Origin: Vibrio sp. HB236076
Lineage (GTDB): Bacteria; Pseudomonadota; Gammaproteobacteria; Enterobacterales; Vibrionaceae
DNA length: 64,000 nucleotides
NCBI RefSeq assembly: GCF_040957575.1
Contig: NZ_CP162601.1
Coordinates: 1,240,001-1,304,000, forward strand
Direction: 5' to 3'
The position numbers and the translations under genes are program-made. A model generated the notes under the pieces. The model did not search any database. It was given only the letters and a program-made list of their open reading frames with translations, and had not been told where the DNA came from. Below, piece by piece: positions 25,689 through 34,755 of this stretch (positions within the stretch are counted from its first letter, which is position 1; each line of letters starts with the position of its first letter).

Positions 25689-26444
25689 TCATTGAACTTT
25701 TCTCACTTGTATAATCATTCCCATGAGTGGATTGTCTAAGTAATGCGTTTCTGAACTGCGCATTCTTCTCACTTGATTCAGTCGATAAGACTTTAGAAAG
25801 TCAACTTTTTTTACGTTGGGTTTGATGTCCGCAAGGTGGCCTATTTCAACACCAGCATTATCAGAATTGTCATTAGTCAGTGGGGAATCAGACGTATTGA
25901 CACGTACGGTTTTTACGCCGGGCTCTTTCAAATCTAGGCTGGTATCGAGATACAAATAATGTTGCACGTAAACCTGTAAAGTCCCGTCGAGTTCATAAAG
26001 TGGGCCACTGACCGGTGTTTCATTAAAGCCTTGAGCGGTGGTTTGTGCGCTTTTCGAGCTACCATCACTATTGAAGCGACTGGCAAAATTTTGACCGGCG
26101 AGAATTCGAAACTCTGGCGCGCTGCCTTTCCCTTGGTCACCTTGACGCCAAGCTTTGTGAAACAATACTTTAAAGCCGGAATGGTTTGCTATGCGACTGG
26201 CATCGTCATTGAGTTGGTACGATGAAGACGGCAATAACCTGACCCCTTTACTGTTGAGGTAGCTTTGATTGGAAAAAGTCGCTGCCCCTTGTTTGTTAAT
26301 TGGTGCTAGATTGTTAGGCCAAGCTTCTTCAACTTGTGCTGGTGAGGTTGTGCGTTTAAATATGATCACTTCCACATCAAATTGTCTCTGTGCCCAGGTC
26401 GGCAAAGAAATGAAAAATAATAAAACTAAACTGAGCCGTTTCAT
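25689..26444 (-). CDS. csiV: CsiV-like periplasmic protein
   Basis: About 251 residues with a signal peptide (cleaved near TWA-QRQ). RQFDVEVIIFKR, then repeated HYLYLD and RVRRMRSSETHYLDNPLMGM segments match the Vibrio CsiV family, described as a peptidoglycan-binding factor needed for the response to D-amino acids. ATG 26444 has a GGAGA site; the longer reading to 26483 would overlap mfd. The mfd gene lies directly upstream, as I recall in V. cholerae. Confidence 0.8.
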   Translation of the reverse strand: MKRLSLVLLFFISLPTWAQRQFDVEVIIFKRTTSPAQVEEAWPNNLAPINKQGAATFSNQSYLNSKGVRLLPSSSYQLNDDASRIANHSGFKVLFHKAWRQGDQGKGSAPEFRILAGQNFASRFNSDGSSKSAQTTAQGFNETPVSGPLYELDGTLQVYVQHYLYLDTSLDLKEPGVKTVRVNTSDSPLTNDNSDNAGVEIGHLADIKPNVKKVDFLKSYRLNQVRRMRSSETHYLDNPLMGMIIQVRKVQ

Positions 26445-26479
26445 ATTGTCTCCGACATAGTGTTGCCAACGGTTGTGTT

Positions 26480-29400
26480 TCATGATGATACTGCCGATGG
26501 GATCCGGTTTTGTTGAAATTCTTCTAATTGTTGTTTAACAAATTGTAAGCGTTTGCGGCGATCCACTAAAGGTTGTGAAAACTTCAGTTTCGTTGGGCCA
26601 TCCATCGCATAGATTTGTGATTTAGATTGCAATAGTGTAACCAGATAGGCTGGGTTTATGTCAGCGTCTGGATAAAACTCAATGAATCCACCTTTATCAT
26701 AGGCTTCTATCCGCTTAATTTTAAGCTGTGCTGCGGTAATTTTTATTTCTGTAATGGCCAACAAATTCTTTGCTGCATCAGGTAATAGGCCAAAGCGATC
26801 GATGAGCTCTACTTTAATATCGGCTAATTCATCAAACTGCGCAATACTGGCAATGCGTTTATACATTGAAAGTCTCATATTCACATCGGGGACATAATCA
26901 TCGGGCAGTAATGCTGGTAAACGCAACTCGACTTCCGTTTGTTGCTTAAGAAGCTCATCAAGGGAAGGCTCTTTGCCTTGTTTGAGTGACTCAACGGCCT
27001 CGTCAAGCATTTCCATATAAAGATTAAAGCCCACCGATTGAATTTGACCGCTTTGTTCGTCACCTAATAACTCACCGGCACCACGGATCTCTAAATCGTG
27101 GGTTGCTAGCGTAAAACCAGCGCCGAGATCTTCAAGTGATGCAATGGCTTCTAAGCGTTTTAACGCATCTTTAGTCAATGCTTTTGGTGGCGGGGTGAGT
27201 AAGTAGGCATAGGCTTGGTGATGCGAGCGTCCAACTCGTCCACGCAGTTGATGCAGCTGAGCCAGTCCAAGGTGATCGGCTCTGTCCATGATGATGGTGT
27301 TAGCCGAAGGAACATCAATACCAGTTTCAATAATGGTTGTGCACACCAGTAAGTTGAATTTTTGATGGTAGAAATCATTCATCACCTTTTCCAGTTCACG
27401 TTCACGCATTTGACCATGAGCAATCGTGACACGGGCCTCAGGGATTAGTTGGCTTAAATCTTGTGCGACTTTTTCAATGGTTTCGACTTGGTTGTGCAAA
27501 AAGTACACTTGGCCACCACGCATGATTTCTCTCAATATGGCTTCACGGATCACACTGTCATCACGTTCGCGAACAAAGGTTTTGATAGCCAAACGTCGAG
27601 CAGGAGGCGTTGCGATGATCGAAAGATCACGCATACCACTCATGGCCATATTGAGAGTACGAGGAATGGGGGTTGCCGTTAACGTGAGAATATCGACATC
27701 AGCGCGCATGGCTTTGACTTTTTCTTTTTGTCGCACCCCAAATCGGTGCTCCTCATCAACAATTAACAAGCCCAAGTCGGCAAAGCGCAACTCAGAAGAT
27801 AACAGCTTATGCGTGCCGACCAAAATATCAACTTTGCCGTCAGCGACATCTTGTAAGATGACTTTTTGCTCTTTTGCTGATTTGAAGCGGGACAAGACTT
27901 CGACTCGTATCGGTAAATTGGCAAAACGGTCGCGAAAGTTTTCAAAGTGCTGTTGAGCCAACAAAGTTGTCGGGACTAAGACCGCGACTTGTTTGTTGTT
28001 ATCGGTGGCAACAAACGCAGCGCGCATGGCGACTTCGGTTTTGCCAAAGCCGACATCACCACACACCAAGCGGTCCATGGCTTTGGCTTGGCACATATCC
28101 GAGAGCACTGCGTTAATCGCCATGGCTTGGTCATCGGTTTCCTCGTAAGGAAAAGTGGACTTAAATGTGGCATATTGGCCGCGGTCAAGCGCAAAGGCGT
28201 GCCCGGGTTTTAGCTCGCGTTTGGCGTAGACATCCAAAAGCTCTGCGGCAACATCGCGCACTTTTTCAGCGGCTCGGCGACGGGCTTTAGCCCATGCTTC
28301 ACCACCGAGTTTGTGCAGCGGCGCTGATTCTTCAGCACCGCCGGAATAGCGACTGATGAGGTGCAGCGATGCCACCGGCACGTAGAGTTTTGCGTCATCT
28401 TGGTATTCGAGCGTGACGTATTCGGTTTTTAACCCGCCTGCCTCTAAGGTTTGTAGGCCGAGGTAGCGACCGATACCATGGTCGAGGTGAACCACAGGTT
28501 GGCCAGGTGTCAATTCGGCTAAATGGCGGATAACCGAATCCGTTGAAGTGTTTTTTTTCGCCTTTTTCCCTCTCGAGGAAACAATTCGCTCACCGAGTAA
28601 ATCACTTTCACAGATCAGTAAATGTTGTGCACTGCCAAAGATGAACCCTTGTTCACTGCCACCCAAAATAATGTAAAAAGTCCCCTCATTTGCCAGGGCA
28701 TTCTCAATGTTTTCTACCGGTTGAGGGCGAATTTTAACCGGTTGTAAAAGTTCAAGTAATGCTTCTCGCCTACCAGGGGATTCAACGGAGAAAATAATTT
28801 TTCCGCTTGGGTATTCCAATCGATGCTGTTCGATAAATTGTCGCAATGGCTCAAATGGCGCTTTGCTTTTCGCTTGTGATGCGATGTTAGGTAGCGGTTG
28901 AAAAGGCGCGTTTTGGCGGCCCGGTTTTTCTGTGATGGGCTCTTGATTTAATCTCAATTGATCAAAGCGTTTAAGATGGACAAACAACGCATCTTTATCA
29001 AGCCACAATTGATCCGGTGACAGTAGGGGTCTTAATGGGTCAATCTTTTTTTGTTCAAAACGGTATTGGACGTCCGAGAGAAAGACGTCTACGGCGTTTT
29101 CGACATCGCCAAACAGCAACAGTTGGCTGTTATCCGGAAAATAGTCAAATAAGGTCTCGGTTTGGTCAAAAAACAGTGGTTGCCAATATTCAATACCTGC
29201 GGGCCAAGTGCCTTTACTGACTTGCATATAGACGGATTCAGGTTCTCGACGCGCGTCAAATTGTGCTCGCCAGCGGATTCGAAACGCTTCTATCGCTTCA
29301 TTGTTGGTGGGAAACTCATGAGCGGGCAGTAACTCAATTTGGTCAATTTCGTCGAAACTGCGTTGTGTTTCTGGGTCAAAGGTACGAATGGTATCGATTT

Positions 29401-29968
29401 CATTGTCAAAAAAATCAATTCGATAAGGATGTTGGCTTCCCATCGGAAAAAGGTCGAGTAACGAGCCCCGACTGGCGTATTCACCTGGGCCGAACACCTG
29501 TTCCACATGTCGGTAGCCAGCGTCAACCAATTGGCTTTTTAACGTTTCAAGTGGCCTTTCTTGCCCTCTTTTAACCATCAGAGTGTGCGTGAGCAAAAAT
29601 GAGCGTGGCGATTGACGTTGTAATAAGGTCGTGACTGGGACTATGGTGATCCCCGAGGTTTGTTCCGGTAAGCGGTAAAGCTGTGCGATGCGCTCAGAGA
29701 TTACGTCTTGGTGGGGCGAGAAGTTGTCATAAGGCAACGTTTCCCAATCGGGAAAAAGGGTGACCGGTGCATGGCTAAACTGGCGAGCCTCGTCTTGTAG
29801 GCGCTGCGCCGTTTGTACATCGGCGACCACGACCACGCTGTGGCCAGAGTAGTGGTTGGCAATGTCGGCAATCGCGAAGGCGGCTGAAGAGCCAGGCAAT
29901 TGTCCTAGCTGTCTTTTATTGCCGGCACCCTGGTAGGCGGGCAATGCTGGTAAAATCGATTGGGTCAT
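26480..29968 (-). CDS. mfd: Transcription-repair coupling factor Mfd
   Basis: A DNA translocase of about 1162 residues that removes RNA polymerase stalled at lesions and recruits UvrA. Order: UvrB-like N-terminal module (with PDWETLPYDNFSPHQD and GSLLDLFP), RNA polymerase interaction domain with HLDHGIGRYLGL, RecG-like motor with Walker A GDVGFGKTE, DEEHRFGV, LTATPIPRTL and QLRGRVGRS, then the C-terminal UvrA-binding domain (LPALLPDDYVPDVNMRL). I chose ATG 29968, which begins after the PilZ stop; the reading from 29998 overlaps that gene. Full length and intact. Confidence 0.96.
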   Translation of the reverse strand: MTQSILPALPAYQGAGNKRQLGQLPGSSAAFAIADIANHYSGHSVVVVADVQTAQRLQDEARQFSHAPVTLFPDWETLPYDNFSPHQDVISERIAQLYRLPEQTSGITIVPVTTLLQRQSPRSFLLTHTLMVKRGQERPLETLKSQLVDAGYRHVEQVFGPGEYASRGSLLDLFPMGSQHPYRIDFFDNEIDTIRTFDPETQRSFDEIDQIELLPAHEFPTNNEAIEAFRIRWRAQFDARREPESVYMQVSKGTWPAGIEYWQPLFFDQTETLFDYFPDNSQLLLFGDVENAVDVFLSDVQYRFEQKKIDPLRPLLSPDQLWLDKDALFVHLKRFDQLRLNQEPITEKPGRQNAPFQPLPNIASQAKSKAPFEPLRQFIEQHRLEYPSGKIIFSVESPGRREALLELLQPVKIRPQPVENIENALANEGTFYIILGGSEQGFIFGSAQHLLICESDLLGERIVSSRGKKAKKNTSTDSVIRHLAELTPGQPVVHLDHGIGRYLGLQTLEAGGLKTEYVTLEYQDDAKLYVPVASLHLISRYSGGAEESAPLHKLGGEAWAKARRRAAEKVRDVAAELLDVYAKRELKPGHAFALDRGQYATFKSTFPYEETDDQAMAINAVLSDMCQAKAMDRLVCGDVGFGKTEVAMRAAFVATDNNKQVAVLVPTTLLAQQHFENFRDRFANLPIRVEVLSRFKSAKEQKVILQDVADGKVDILVGTHKLLSSELRFADLGLLIVDEEHRFGVRQKEKVKAMRADVDILTLTATPIPRTLNMAMSGMRDLSIIATPPARRLAIKTFVRERDDSVIREAILREIMRGGQVYFLHNQVETIEKVAQDLSQLIPEARVTIAHGQMRERELEKVMNDFYHQKFNLLVCTTIIETGIDVPSANTIIMDRADHLGLAQLHQLRGRVGRSHHQAYAYLLTPPPKALTKDALKRLEAIASLEDLGAGFTLATHDLEIRGAGELLGDEQSGQIQSVGFNLYMEMLDEAVESLKQGKEPSLDELLKQQTEVELRLPALLPDDYVPDVNMRLSMYKRIASIAQFDELADIKVELIDRFGLLPDAAKNLLAITEIKITAAQLKIKRIEAYDKGGFIEFYPDADINPAYLVTLLQSKSQIYAMDGPTKLKFSQPLVDRRKRLQFVKQQLEEFQQNRIPSAVSS

Positions 29969-29972
29969 GGCG

Positions 29973-30542
29973 TTAGGTTTTACTTCTTTCAATGGCACGT
30001 TGACGTAAAAGACGCTGCTGCTGATGCAATGCAGCTTTTATTAGTAAATCTTCGTCTTGCTCTCGCAGGCAAACGTAGCGAGCACTGATGGCGAATGCCG
30101 ATTCAGTGGCTTCACAACTCGAAACTTGAGCATAACAATAAATCGCAGCCGCGGGGTCATCAAGAAACAATTTAACTCGCAATGGCAAGCCAGGCTCTAA
30201 AGGCTGTTGCGCCGTGTATTTGATTCGACTGGCCCCGATCTCGGTTGTAAAATGGCGCAAGTGAGGGTCGTCTTGCGCGGTCAAGAGATAGTTGAGTAAC
30301 AGATTCAGTTTCTCATTTTGAGCATCGAGCAAGGCGATTAGATGATTAAAATCGTTGTGAGACAAATCGTGTCGAGCCCGCTCGGACAATTTATCCAGCT
30401 GAGTAAACTGGCCGGCGACTAAGAAAGGGACAGGAATTTCACGTTCGAGATCATCAAGGCTCGGGAGCGGGTAATCCTCTGCTAAAGGTTCTATGTTGAC
30501 GCTCAACCTGTGATGGACAGTAAAATATTCTTGGTCAGACAT
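29973..30542 (-). CDS. PilZ-domain protein (PlzB-like)
   Basis: A protein of about 189 residues with a C-terminal PilZ-like beta-barrel (about 95-175: LRHFTTEIGASRIKYTAQQ, LPLRVKLFLDD, ISARYVCL). The classic RxxxR and D/NxSxxG c-di-GMP motifs are not clearly kept, so binding is doubtful. V. cholerae has a PilZ gene (VC1885, PlzB) next to mfd, which fits. The ATG 30542 follows AAGGATAAC. It stops four bases before the mfd start, so the two are probably co-transcribed. Confidence 0.75.
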   Translation of the reverse strand: MSDQEYFTVHHRLSVNIEPLAEDYPLPSLDDLEREIPVPFLVAGQFTQLDKLSERARHDLSHNDFNHLIALLDAQNEKLNLLLNYLLTAQDDPHLRHFTTEIGASRIKYTAQQPLEPGLPLRVKLFLDDPAAAIYCYAQVSSCEATESAFAISARYVCLREQDEDLLIKAALHQQQRLLRQRAIERSKT

Positions 30543-30552
30543 AGTTATCCTT

Positions 30553-30681
30553 TTATTGGCGTTTGCCGAAACGACGTTTCGCGGTTCGACCGGGTTTTGG
30601 GTTACCAACCATTAAGGGCGGCACTGAATAGGGTCGGGTAAAACCAGCGCCAGAGAGCAAAATGCGATAGACTGCCGTCAT
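30553..30681 (-). CDS. Possible 42-residue basic small protein
   Basis: A short reading frame directly upstream of the PilZ gene, with TAGGG as a ribosome site and ATG 30681. It ends 10 bases before the PilZ ATG. The product has a hydrophobic middle (YRILLSGAGF) and a basic tail (RTAKRRFGKR). I recognise no family. It may be a real small protein or a leader peptide, and chance is not excluded. Confidence 0.35.
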   Translation of the reverse strand: MTAVYRILLSGAGFTRPYSVPPLMVGNPKPGRTAKRRFGKRQ

Positions 30682-30885
30682 TTTTATTACCCTAGCTGAA
30701 AAATAATAATTATCAACAACTTCACAGAACAATCAAGTATCATTGCGTATTCGTACTCCGCAGTCGATAAATCGATCAATTTTAACGCACCCTGACGCAA
30801 ACGACATTATATTGACAAATTATCACTACTACGAGGGTAAATTTCTCGTTAAAGTAGAGACTTAACTAGGCAACAGGTAGGAAAA

Positions 30886-32094
30886 ATGTTCCGTCCACTT
30901 ACACTGTTTATCGGTTTTCGTTACCTCAAAGGACGTTCAACGGATAAATTCAGCCGCTTTGTGACCATTATGTCAACGGCGGGCATTGGGATTGGCGTCT
31001 TGGCGTTGATTGCCGTCCTTTCGGTTATGAACGGTTTCGAACAGCAACTCAAACAACGTATCTTGGGAGTATTACCACAAGCGGTGATTTCTCAACAGGG
31101 GAACAAAACAGAGCAACAAGAGCAAGCTCCGCCGTGGATCCAACAACGCTCACCGGCGCGTCAACCTTTGCCATTAGTCAGAAGCGACGCCGTTATTCAA
31201 AGCGCCAGTCAATTATCTGCTGGGTATCTACTGGGTATCGAGCCAGGCAGTAATGACCCGATCGGAAATTATATGATGGTTGGTCAAGTGAGCAGCTTAC
31301 AAGCAGGTGAGTATCGAGTGCTACTGGGTCAAAGATTGGCGCAGTCTTTGGCGGTCAATGTCGGTGATAAAGTGCGTTTGTTAGTGACCGATGCCAGTCA
31401 ATACACGCCTTTTGGCCGGATTCCGAGTCAGCGAAATTTTACAGTCGCGGGTGTGTTTTCCACTGGTTCAGACGTTGATGGTCAACTCATGGTGACCAAT
31501 ATTGCAGATGCTGGTCGTTTACTGCATTTGAAATCGGGTTTTGTCACGGGTTGGCGTTTGTTTTTTGATGATCCTTTTGATGCGGTTGCGGCCGCTAACC
31601 AACCCGTTCTTTCCCAATGGCAGTGGCACGACTGGCGTGAGCAACGCGGTGAGTTATTTCAAGCGGTGAAAATGGAAAAAAATATGATGGGACTGATGCT
31701 AGGTCTTATCGTTTTTGTCGCCGCATTCAATATTATTTCGGCACTTATTATGGTCGTGATGGAAAAACAATCTGAAGTGGCGATTTTAAAAACCCAAGGT
31801 ATGAAGCAAAGTCAGATTATGGCGATATTTATGTCTCAAGGCGCGTTGAGTGGCGTACTCGGTGCTTTAATCGGAGGCGTCCTGGGCGTGTTGATCACGA
31901 TGAATTTAAACGCCATCTTGTCGGCAATGGGTATTGAGCTCTATCAGTTAGGCGGCGGGCTTCCGGTCGTTATCGCGCCTTTGCAGATTGTACTTGTTAT
32001 TATTTTGGCAATTGTATTGAGTTTAGTTGCCACGCTTTATCCCGCTTACCGCGCATCATCGGTCAAACCTGCTGAGGCTCTTCGTTATGAATAA
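30886..32094 (+). CDS. lolC: Lipoprotein-releasing permease LolC
   Basis: Inner-membrane subunit (402 residues) of the LolCDE ABC transporter that extracts outer-membrane lipoproteins and gives them to LolA. Four helices: near residues 27-50 ([19 protein letters not shown]), about 270-290, 315-340 and 360-385, with a large periplasmic loop. The N-terminal GFRYLKGR and C-terminal [17 protein letters not shown] are hallmarks. Strong ribosome site (CAGGTAGG). It overlaps lolD by eight bases. LolC and LolE are distinct genes here. Confidence 0.94.
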   Translation: MFRPLTLFIGFRYLKGRSTDKFSRFVTIMSTAGIGIGVLALIAVLSVMNGFEQQLKQRILGVLPQAVISQQGNKTEQQEQAPPWIQQRSPARQPLPLVRSDAVIQSASQLSAGYLLGIEPGSNDPIGNYMMVGQVSSLQAGEYRVLLGQRLAQSLAVNVGDKVRLLVTDASQYTPFGRIPSQRNFTVAGVFSTGSDVDGQLMVTNIADAGRLLHLKSGFVTGWRLFFDDPFDAVAAANQPVLSQWQWHDWREQRGELFQAVKMEKNMMGLMLGLIVFVAAFNIISALIMVVMEKQSEVAILKTQGMKQSQIMAIFMSQGALSGVLGALIGGVLGVLITMNLNAILSAMGIELYQLGGGLPVVIAPLQIVLVIILAIVLSLVATLYPAYRASSVKPAEALRYE

Positions 32095-32800
32095 AATGAC
32101 TTCTTTTTTACACTGCCGCCAATTGACTAAAGTTTATCAAGAAGGGCAGTTGAACACACAAGTCCTCGACCAAGTCGACTTTACCATGCAAGCAGGCGAG
32201 TGCGTTTCTATTGTTGGCTCTTCGGGTTCGGGGAAGAGTACCTTGCTTCATTTACTCGGTGCGTTAGATACCGCTACTTCAGGTGAAGTGGACTTTTTAG
32301 GGCAGCCTTTACTCAGTTTGAGCAGTAACAAACAAGCCCAGATCCGCAATAAACACTTGGGCTTTATTTATCAATTTCACCATTTACTAAGCGACTTCAG
32401 TGCCTTGGAAAATGTCGCTATGCCCTTGTTGATCGCCAATCAACATCCCAAGCAGGCCAAGCAAGCGGCGCTGGCACTACTCAAACGAGTGGGTTTGGAG
32501 CATCGCGCCCACCACAGACCTGCAGAATTATCCGGTGGCGAACGACAAAGGGTGGCCATTGCCAGAGCCTTGGTAAACAAACCCAGTTTGGTACTGGCCG
32601 ATGAGCCAACCGGCAATTTAGACCATCATACTGCCTTGTCGATCTATCAACTGATGCGTGAGCTCAATCGTGAATCCAATACCGCTTTTTTAGTCGTCAC
32701 CCATGATAATGAATTGGCAGAAAAAATGGATCGTACTTTAACCATGCAAGACGGTCGTTTAAACCGCCCTCAAGTGACACTTTCTGAGGAGGCCGTATGA
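32087..32800 (+). CDS. lolD: Lipoprotein-releasing ATPase LolD
   Basis: ATPase of LolCDE, about 237 residues. Walker [10 protein letters not shown], signature [15 protein letters not shown], Walker [13 protein letters not shown] and the H-loop (VVTHDNEL) are intact. ATG 32087 chosen because it overlaps the lolC stop; reading from 32027 would add residues lying in lolC. The stop overlaps the lolE start (ATGA). Confidence 0.95.
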   Translation: MNKMTSFLHCRQLTKVYQEGQLNTQVLDQVDFTMQAGECVSIVGSSGSGKSTLLHLLGALDTATSGEVDFLGQPLLSLSSNKQAQIRNKHLGFIYQFHHLLSDFSALENVAMPLLIANQHPKQAKQAALALLKRVGLEHRAHHRPAELSGGERQRVAIARALVNKPSLVLADEPTGNLDHHTALSIYQLMRELNRESNTAFLVVTHDNELAEKMDRTLTMQDGRLNRPQVTLSEEAV

Positions 32801-34041
32801 TCAACCGGTTAGCATGGCAAATTGGATTTCGTTTCAGTCGTGCCAAAGCTCGCCATAAGCTGGTGTCTTTTATTTCTGTTTCGTCAACCATTGGTATTGC
32901 AATCGGAGTCGCGGTGGTCATCATCGGTTTATCGGCAATGAATGGCTTTCAACACGAACTGGAAAAAAGGGTATTGTCGGTGATCCCGCACGCGGAATTA
33001 GAAGGGGTACAGGGGCCGATTGACAATTGGTCAACCGTGGTAAAAGAATCACAACAAGTGCCTCATATTGTCGCTGCTGCGCCCTATGTTCGTTTTACTG
33101 GGTTAGCTGAAAAGGGCACACAGCTCAAGGCGATTGAAATTCGTGGGGTTGATGCAAAGTTAGAGGAACGAGTATCCGACCTGGCCAAATTTATTGATAA
33201 GCCTGCCTGGAATAACTTTGTCGCAGGTCAACAACAAGTGATATTAGGTCAAGGTGTCGCTGAAAAACTCAAGGTGAAAAAAGGCGATTACATTACCCTT
33301 ATGATCCCAAAAAATAATCACCAAGACCGAGTCGAAGCGCCGCAAAGGGTTCGAGTCCAAGTCTCAGGCCTTTTGCGCTTAGAAGGACAAATTGACCACA
33401 ACCTTGCTTTGATCCCGCTAAAAGATGCTCAAGCTTATAATTCTCTGGGTCAAGGTGTCACCGGTGTTGCCTTAAGAACGACATCGCCACTGCAAGCGGA
33501 TCAGATTGTCAGGCAAGTTGGTCATCATGTGAGCGCCTATGTTTATTTACGCACTTGGCAACAAAAGTTTGGTTTTTTGTATCGCGATATTCAAATGGTT
33601 CGAACCATCATGTACTTGGTTATGGTACTGGTGATTGGTGTGGCTTGTTTTAACATTGTCTCGACCTTGATGATGGCGGTCAAAGACCGGGCCAGTGACA
33701 TTGCCATTTTGCGTACTATGGGTGCTCAAGACCGTTTGATTCGAACGGTTTTTACTTGCCAAGGTTTGTTGTCTGGATTGACTGGCAGCGTACTGGGCAG
33801 CGCGGTCGGCGTATTACTCGCCACGCAGTTGACAACCGTGATCCACGGACTCGAAACCATGATTGGCCATCGTTTTTTATCTGGCGATATTTATTTTGTC
33901 GATTTTTTACCGAGTCAAGTTCACGGTATCGATGTGGTCGTCGTTTGCATCACGGCGCTCATTTTAAGCTTGGTCGCGACCTGGTATCCTGCTCGCCGTG
34001 CCACGAATCTTAACCCCGCAACCGTATTAAGTGGTAAGTGA
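32797..34041 (+). CDS. lolE: Lipoprotein-releasing permease LolE
   Basis: Second membrane subunit of LolCDE, 414 residues, same layout as Lol[21 protein letters not shown] in helix one, periplasmic domain to about 265, then three C-terminal helices and [17 protein letters not shown]. It starts in the lolD stop codon (ATGA) and ends before a bidirectional terminator. Together the three genes form the essential lipoprotein sorting system. Confidence 0.94.
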   Translation: MINRLAWQIGFRFSRAKARHKLVSFISVSSTIGIAIGVAVVIIGLSAMNGFQHELEKRVLSVIPHAELEGVQGPIDNWSTVVKESQQVPHIVAAAPYVRFTGLAEKGTQLKAIEIRGVDAKLEERVSDLAKFIDKPAWNNFVAGQQQVILGQGVAEKLKVKKGDYITLMIPKNNHQDRVEAPQRVRVQVSGLLRLEGQIDHNLALIPLKDAQAYNSLGQGVTGVALRTTSPLQADQIVRQVGHHVSAYVYLRTWQQKFGFLYRDIQMVRTIMYLVMVLVIGVACFNIVSTLMMAVKDRASDIAILRTMGAQDRLIRTVFTCQGLLSGLTGSVLGSAVGVLLATQLTTVIHGLETMIGHRFLSGDIYFVDFLPSQVHGIDVVVVCITALILSLVATWYPARRATNLNPATVLSGK

Positions 34042-34107
34042 TGGAGTGAAGAACACCAACGTCACTTCGTGGACTATCGATGAACAAATAATATGATGTA
34101 AACCTAC

Positions 34108-34152
34108 AAAAAGAGCGCCTTCTCCCAAAGTCGGGAGTCAGGCGCTCTTTTT
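34108..34152. terminator. Bidirectional terminator after lolE
   Basis: AAAAAGAGCGCCT (34108-34120) pairs with AGGCGCTCTTTTT (34140-34152), giving A/T runs on both sides. It serves lolCDE and the convergent DUF2062 gene. Confidence 0.88.
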
Positions 34153-34198
34153 TGTTTGAGCTCAGCTAATTTAAAGAGAGAAGGAAAGGGAGGTTAGC

Positions 34199-34723
34199 TT
34201 AGCGTTTGATTTTGAGACGAAAGCGTCGTTTCTGCCAGTTTCTGACGACCGAGTATCGCCAAAAGCCCTGAATCACACAATAGCCCAGAATAGCGGCAAT
34301 AGTGGCACATACCACACTGCCGAGCATCAAGGGAGGAGCGATGGAATGAAATTGTTCGTTGAGATAATGCCAAGACAATTCGAAATGAAAGTGTTGAGGT
34401 GGCTGTTGTAGCAGCCAAGCCCCTAGCTTGTAAGCACAGTAAAAAATAGGCGGCATGGTTATCGGGTTACTGACCCAGACTAAAGCGACGGATAATGGCA
34501 GATTCACGCCAAACAATACCGCGAGGCCGGCAGCCATAATCATTTGACTGGGTAAAGGGATAAAAGCCATGAACAAACCGACGGCAAAAGCACCCGAAGC
34601 AGAACGCCGATTGAGACACCACAAGTTGGGGTTGTATAGTAAGTTCCCGAAAATTTTGAGTGCTTTTTGCTTTTTTATGGTTTCAGGGTTAGGCAAAAAT
34701 CGCTTAATTAATTTTTTTGGCAT
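34199..34723 (-). CDS. DUF2062 membrane protein
   Basis: A 174-residue protein of the DUF2062 family with the typical LWCLNRRSASGAFAVGLFMAFIPLPSQM and VSNPITMPPIFYCAYKLG stretches and two or three hydrophobic segments. Homologues sit beside lol or comEC genes in many gammaproteobacteria. Function unknown. It diverges from comEC. Confidence 0.85.
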   Translation of the reverse strand: MPKKLIKRFLPNPETIKKQKALKIFGNLLYNPNLWCLNRRSASGAFAVGLFMAFIPLPSQMIMAAGLAVLFGVNLPLSVALVWVSNPITMPPIFYCAYKLGAWLLQQPPQHFHFELSWHYLNEQFHSIAPPLMLGSVVCATIAAILGYCVIQGFWRYSVVRNWQKRRFRLKIKR

Positions 34724-34755
34724 AGCTCAATTAACTTCATCGGCATAAAAAAAGG

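Noticed and set aside
27426..27956. 176-codon frame antisense to mfd
   Set aside because: Lies entirely within the highly conserved motor domain of mfd and shows no family pattern.
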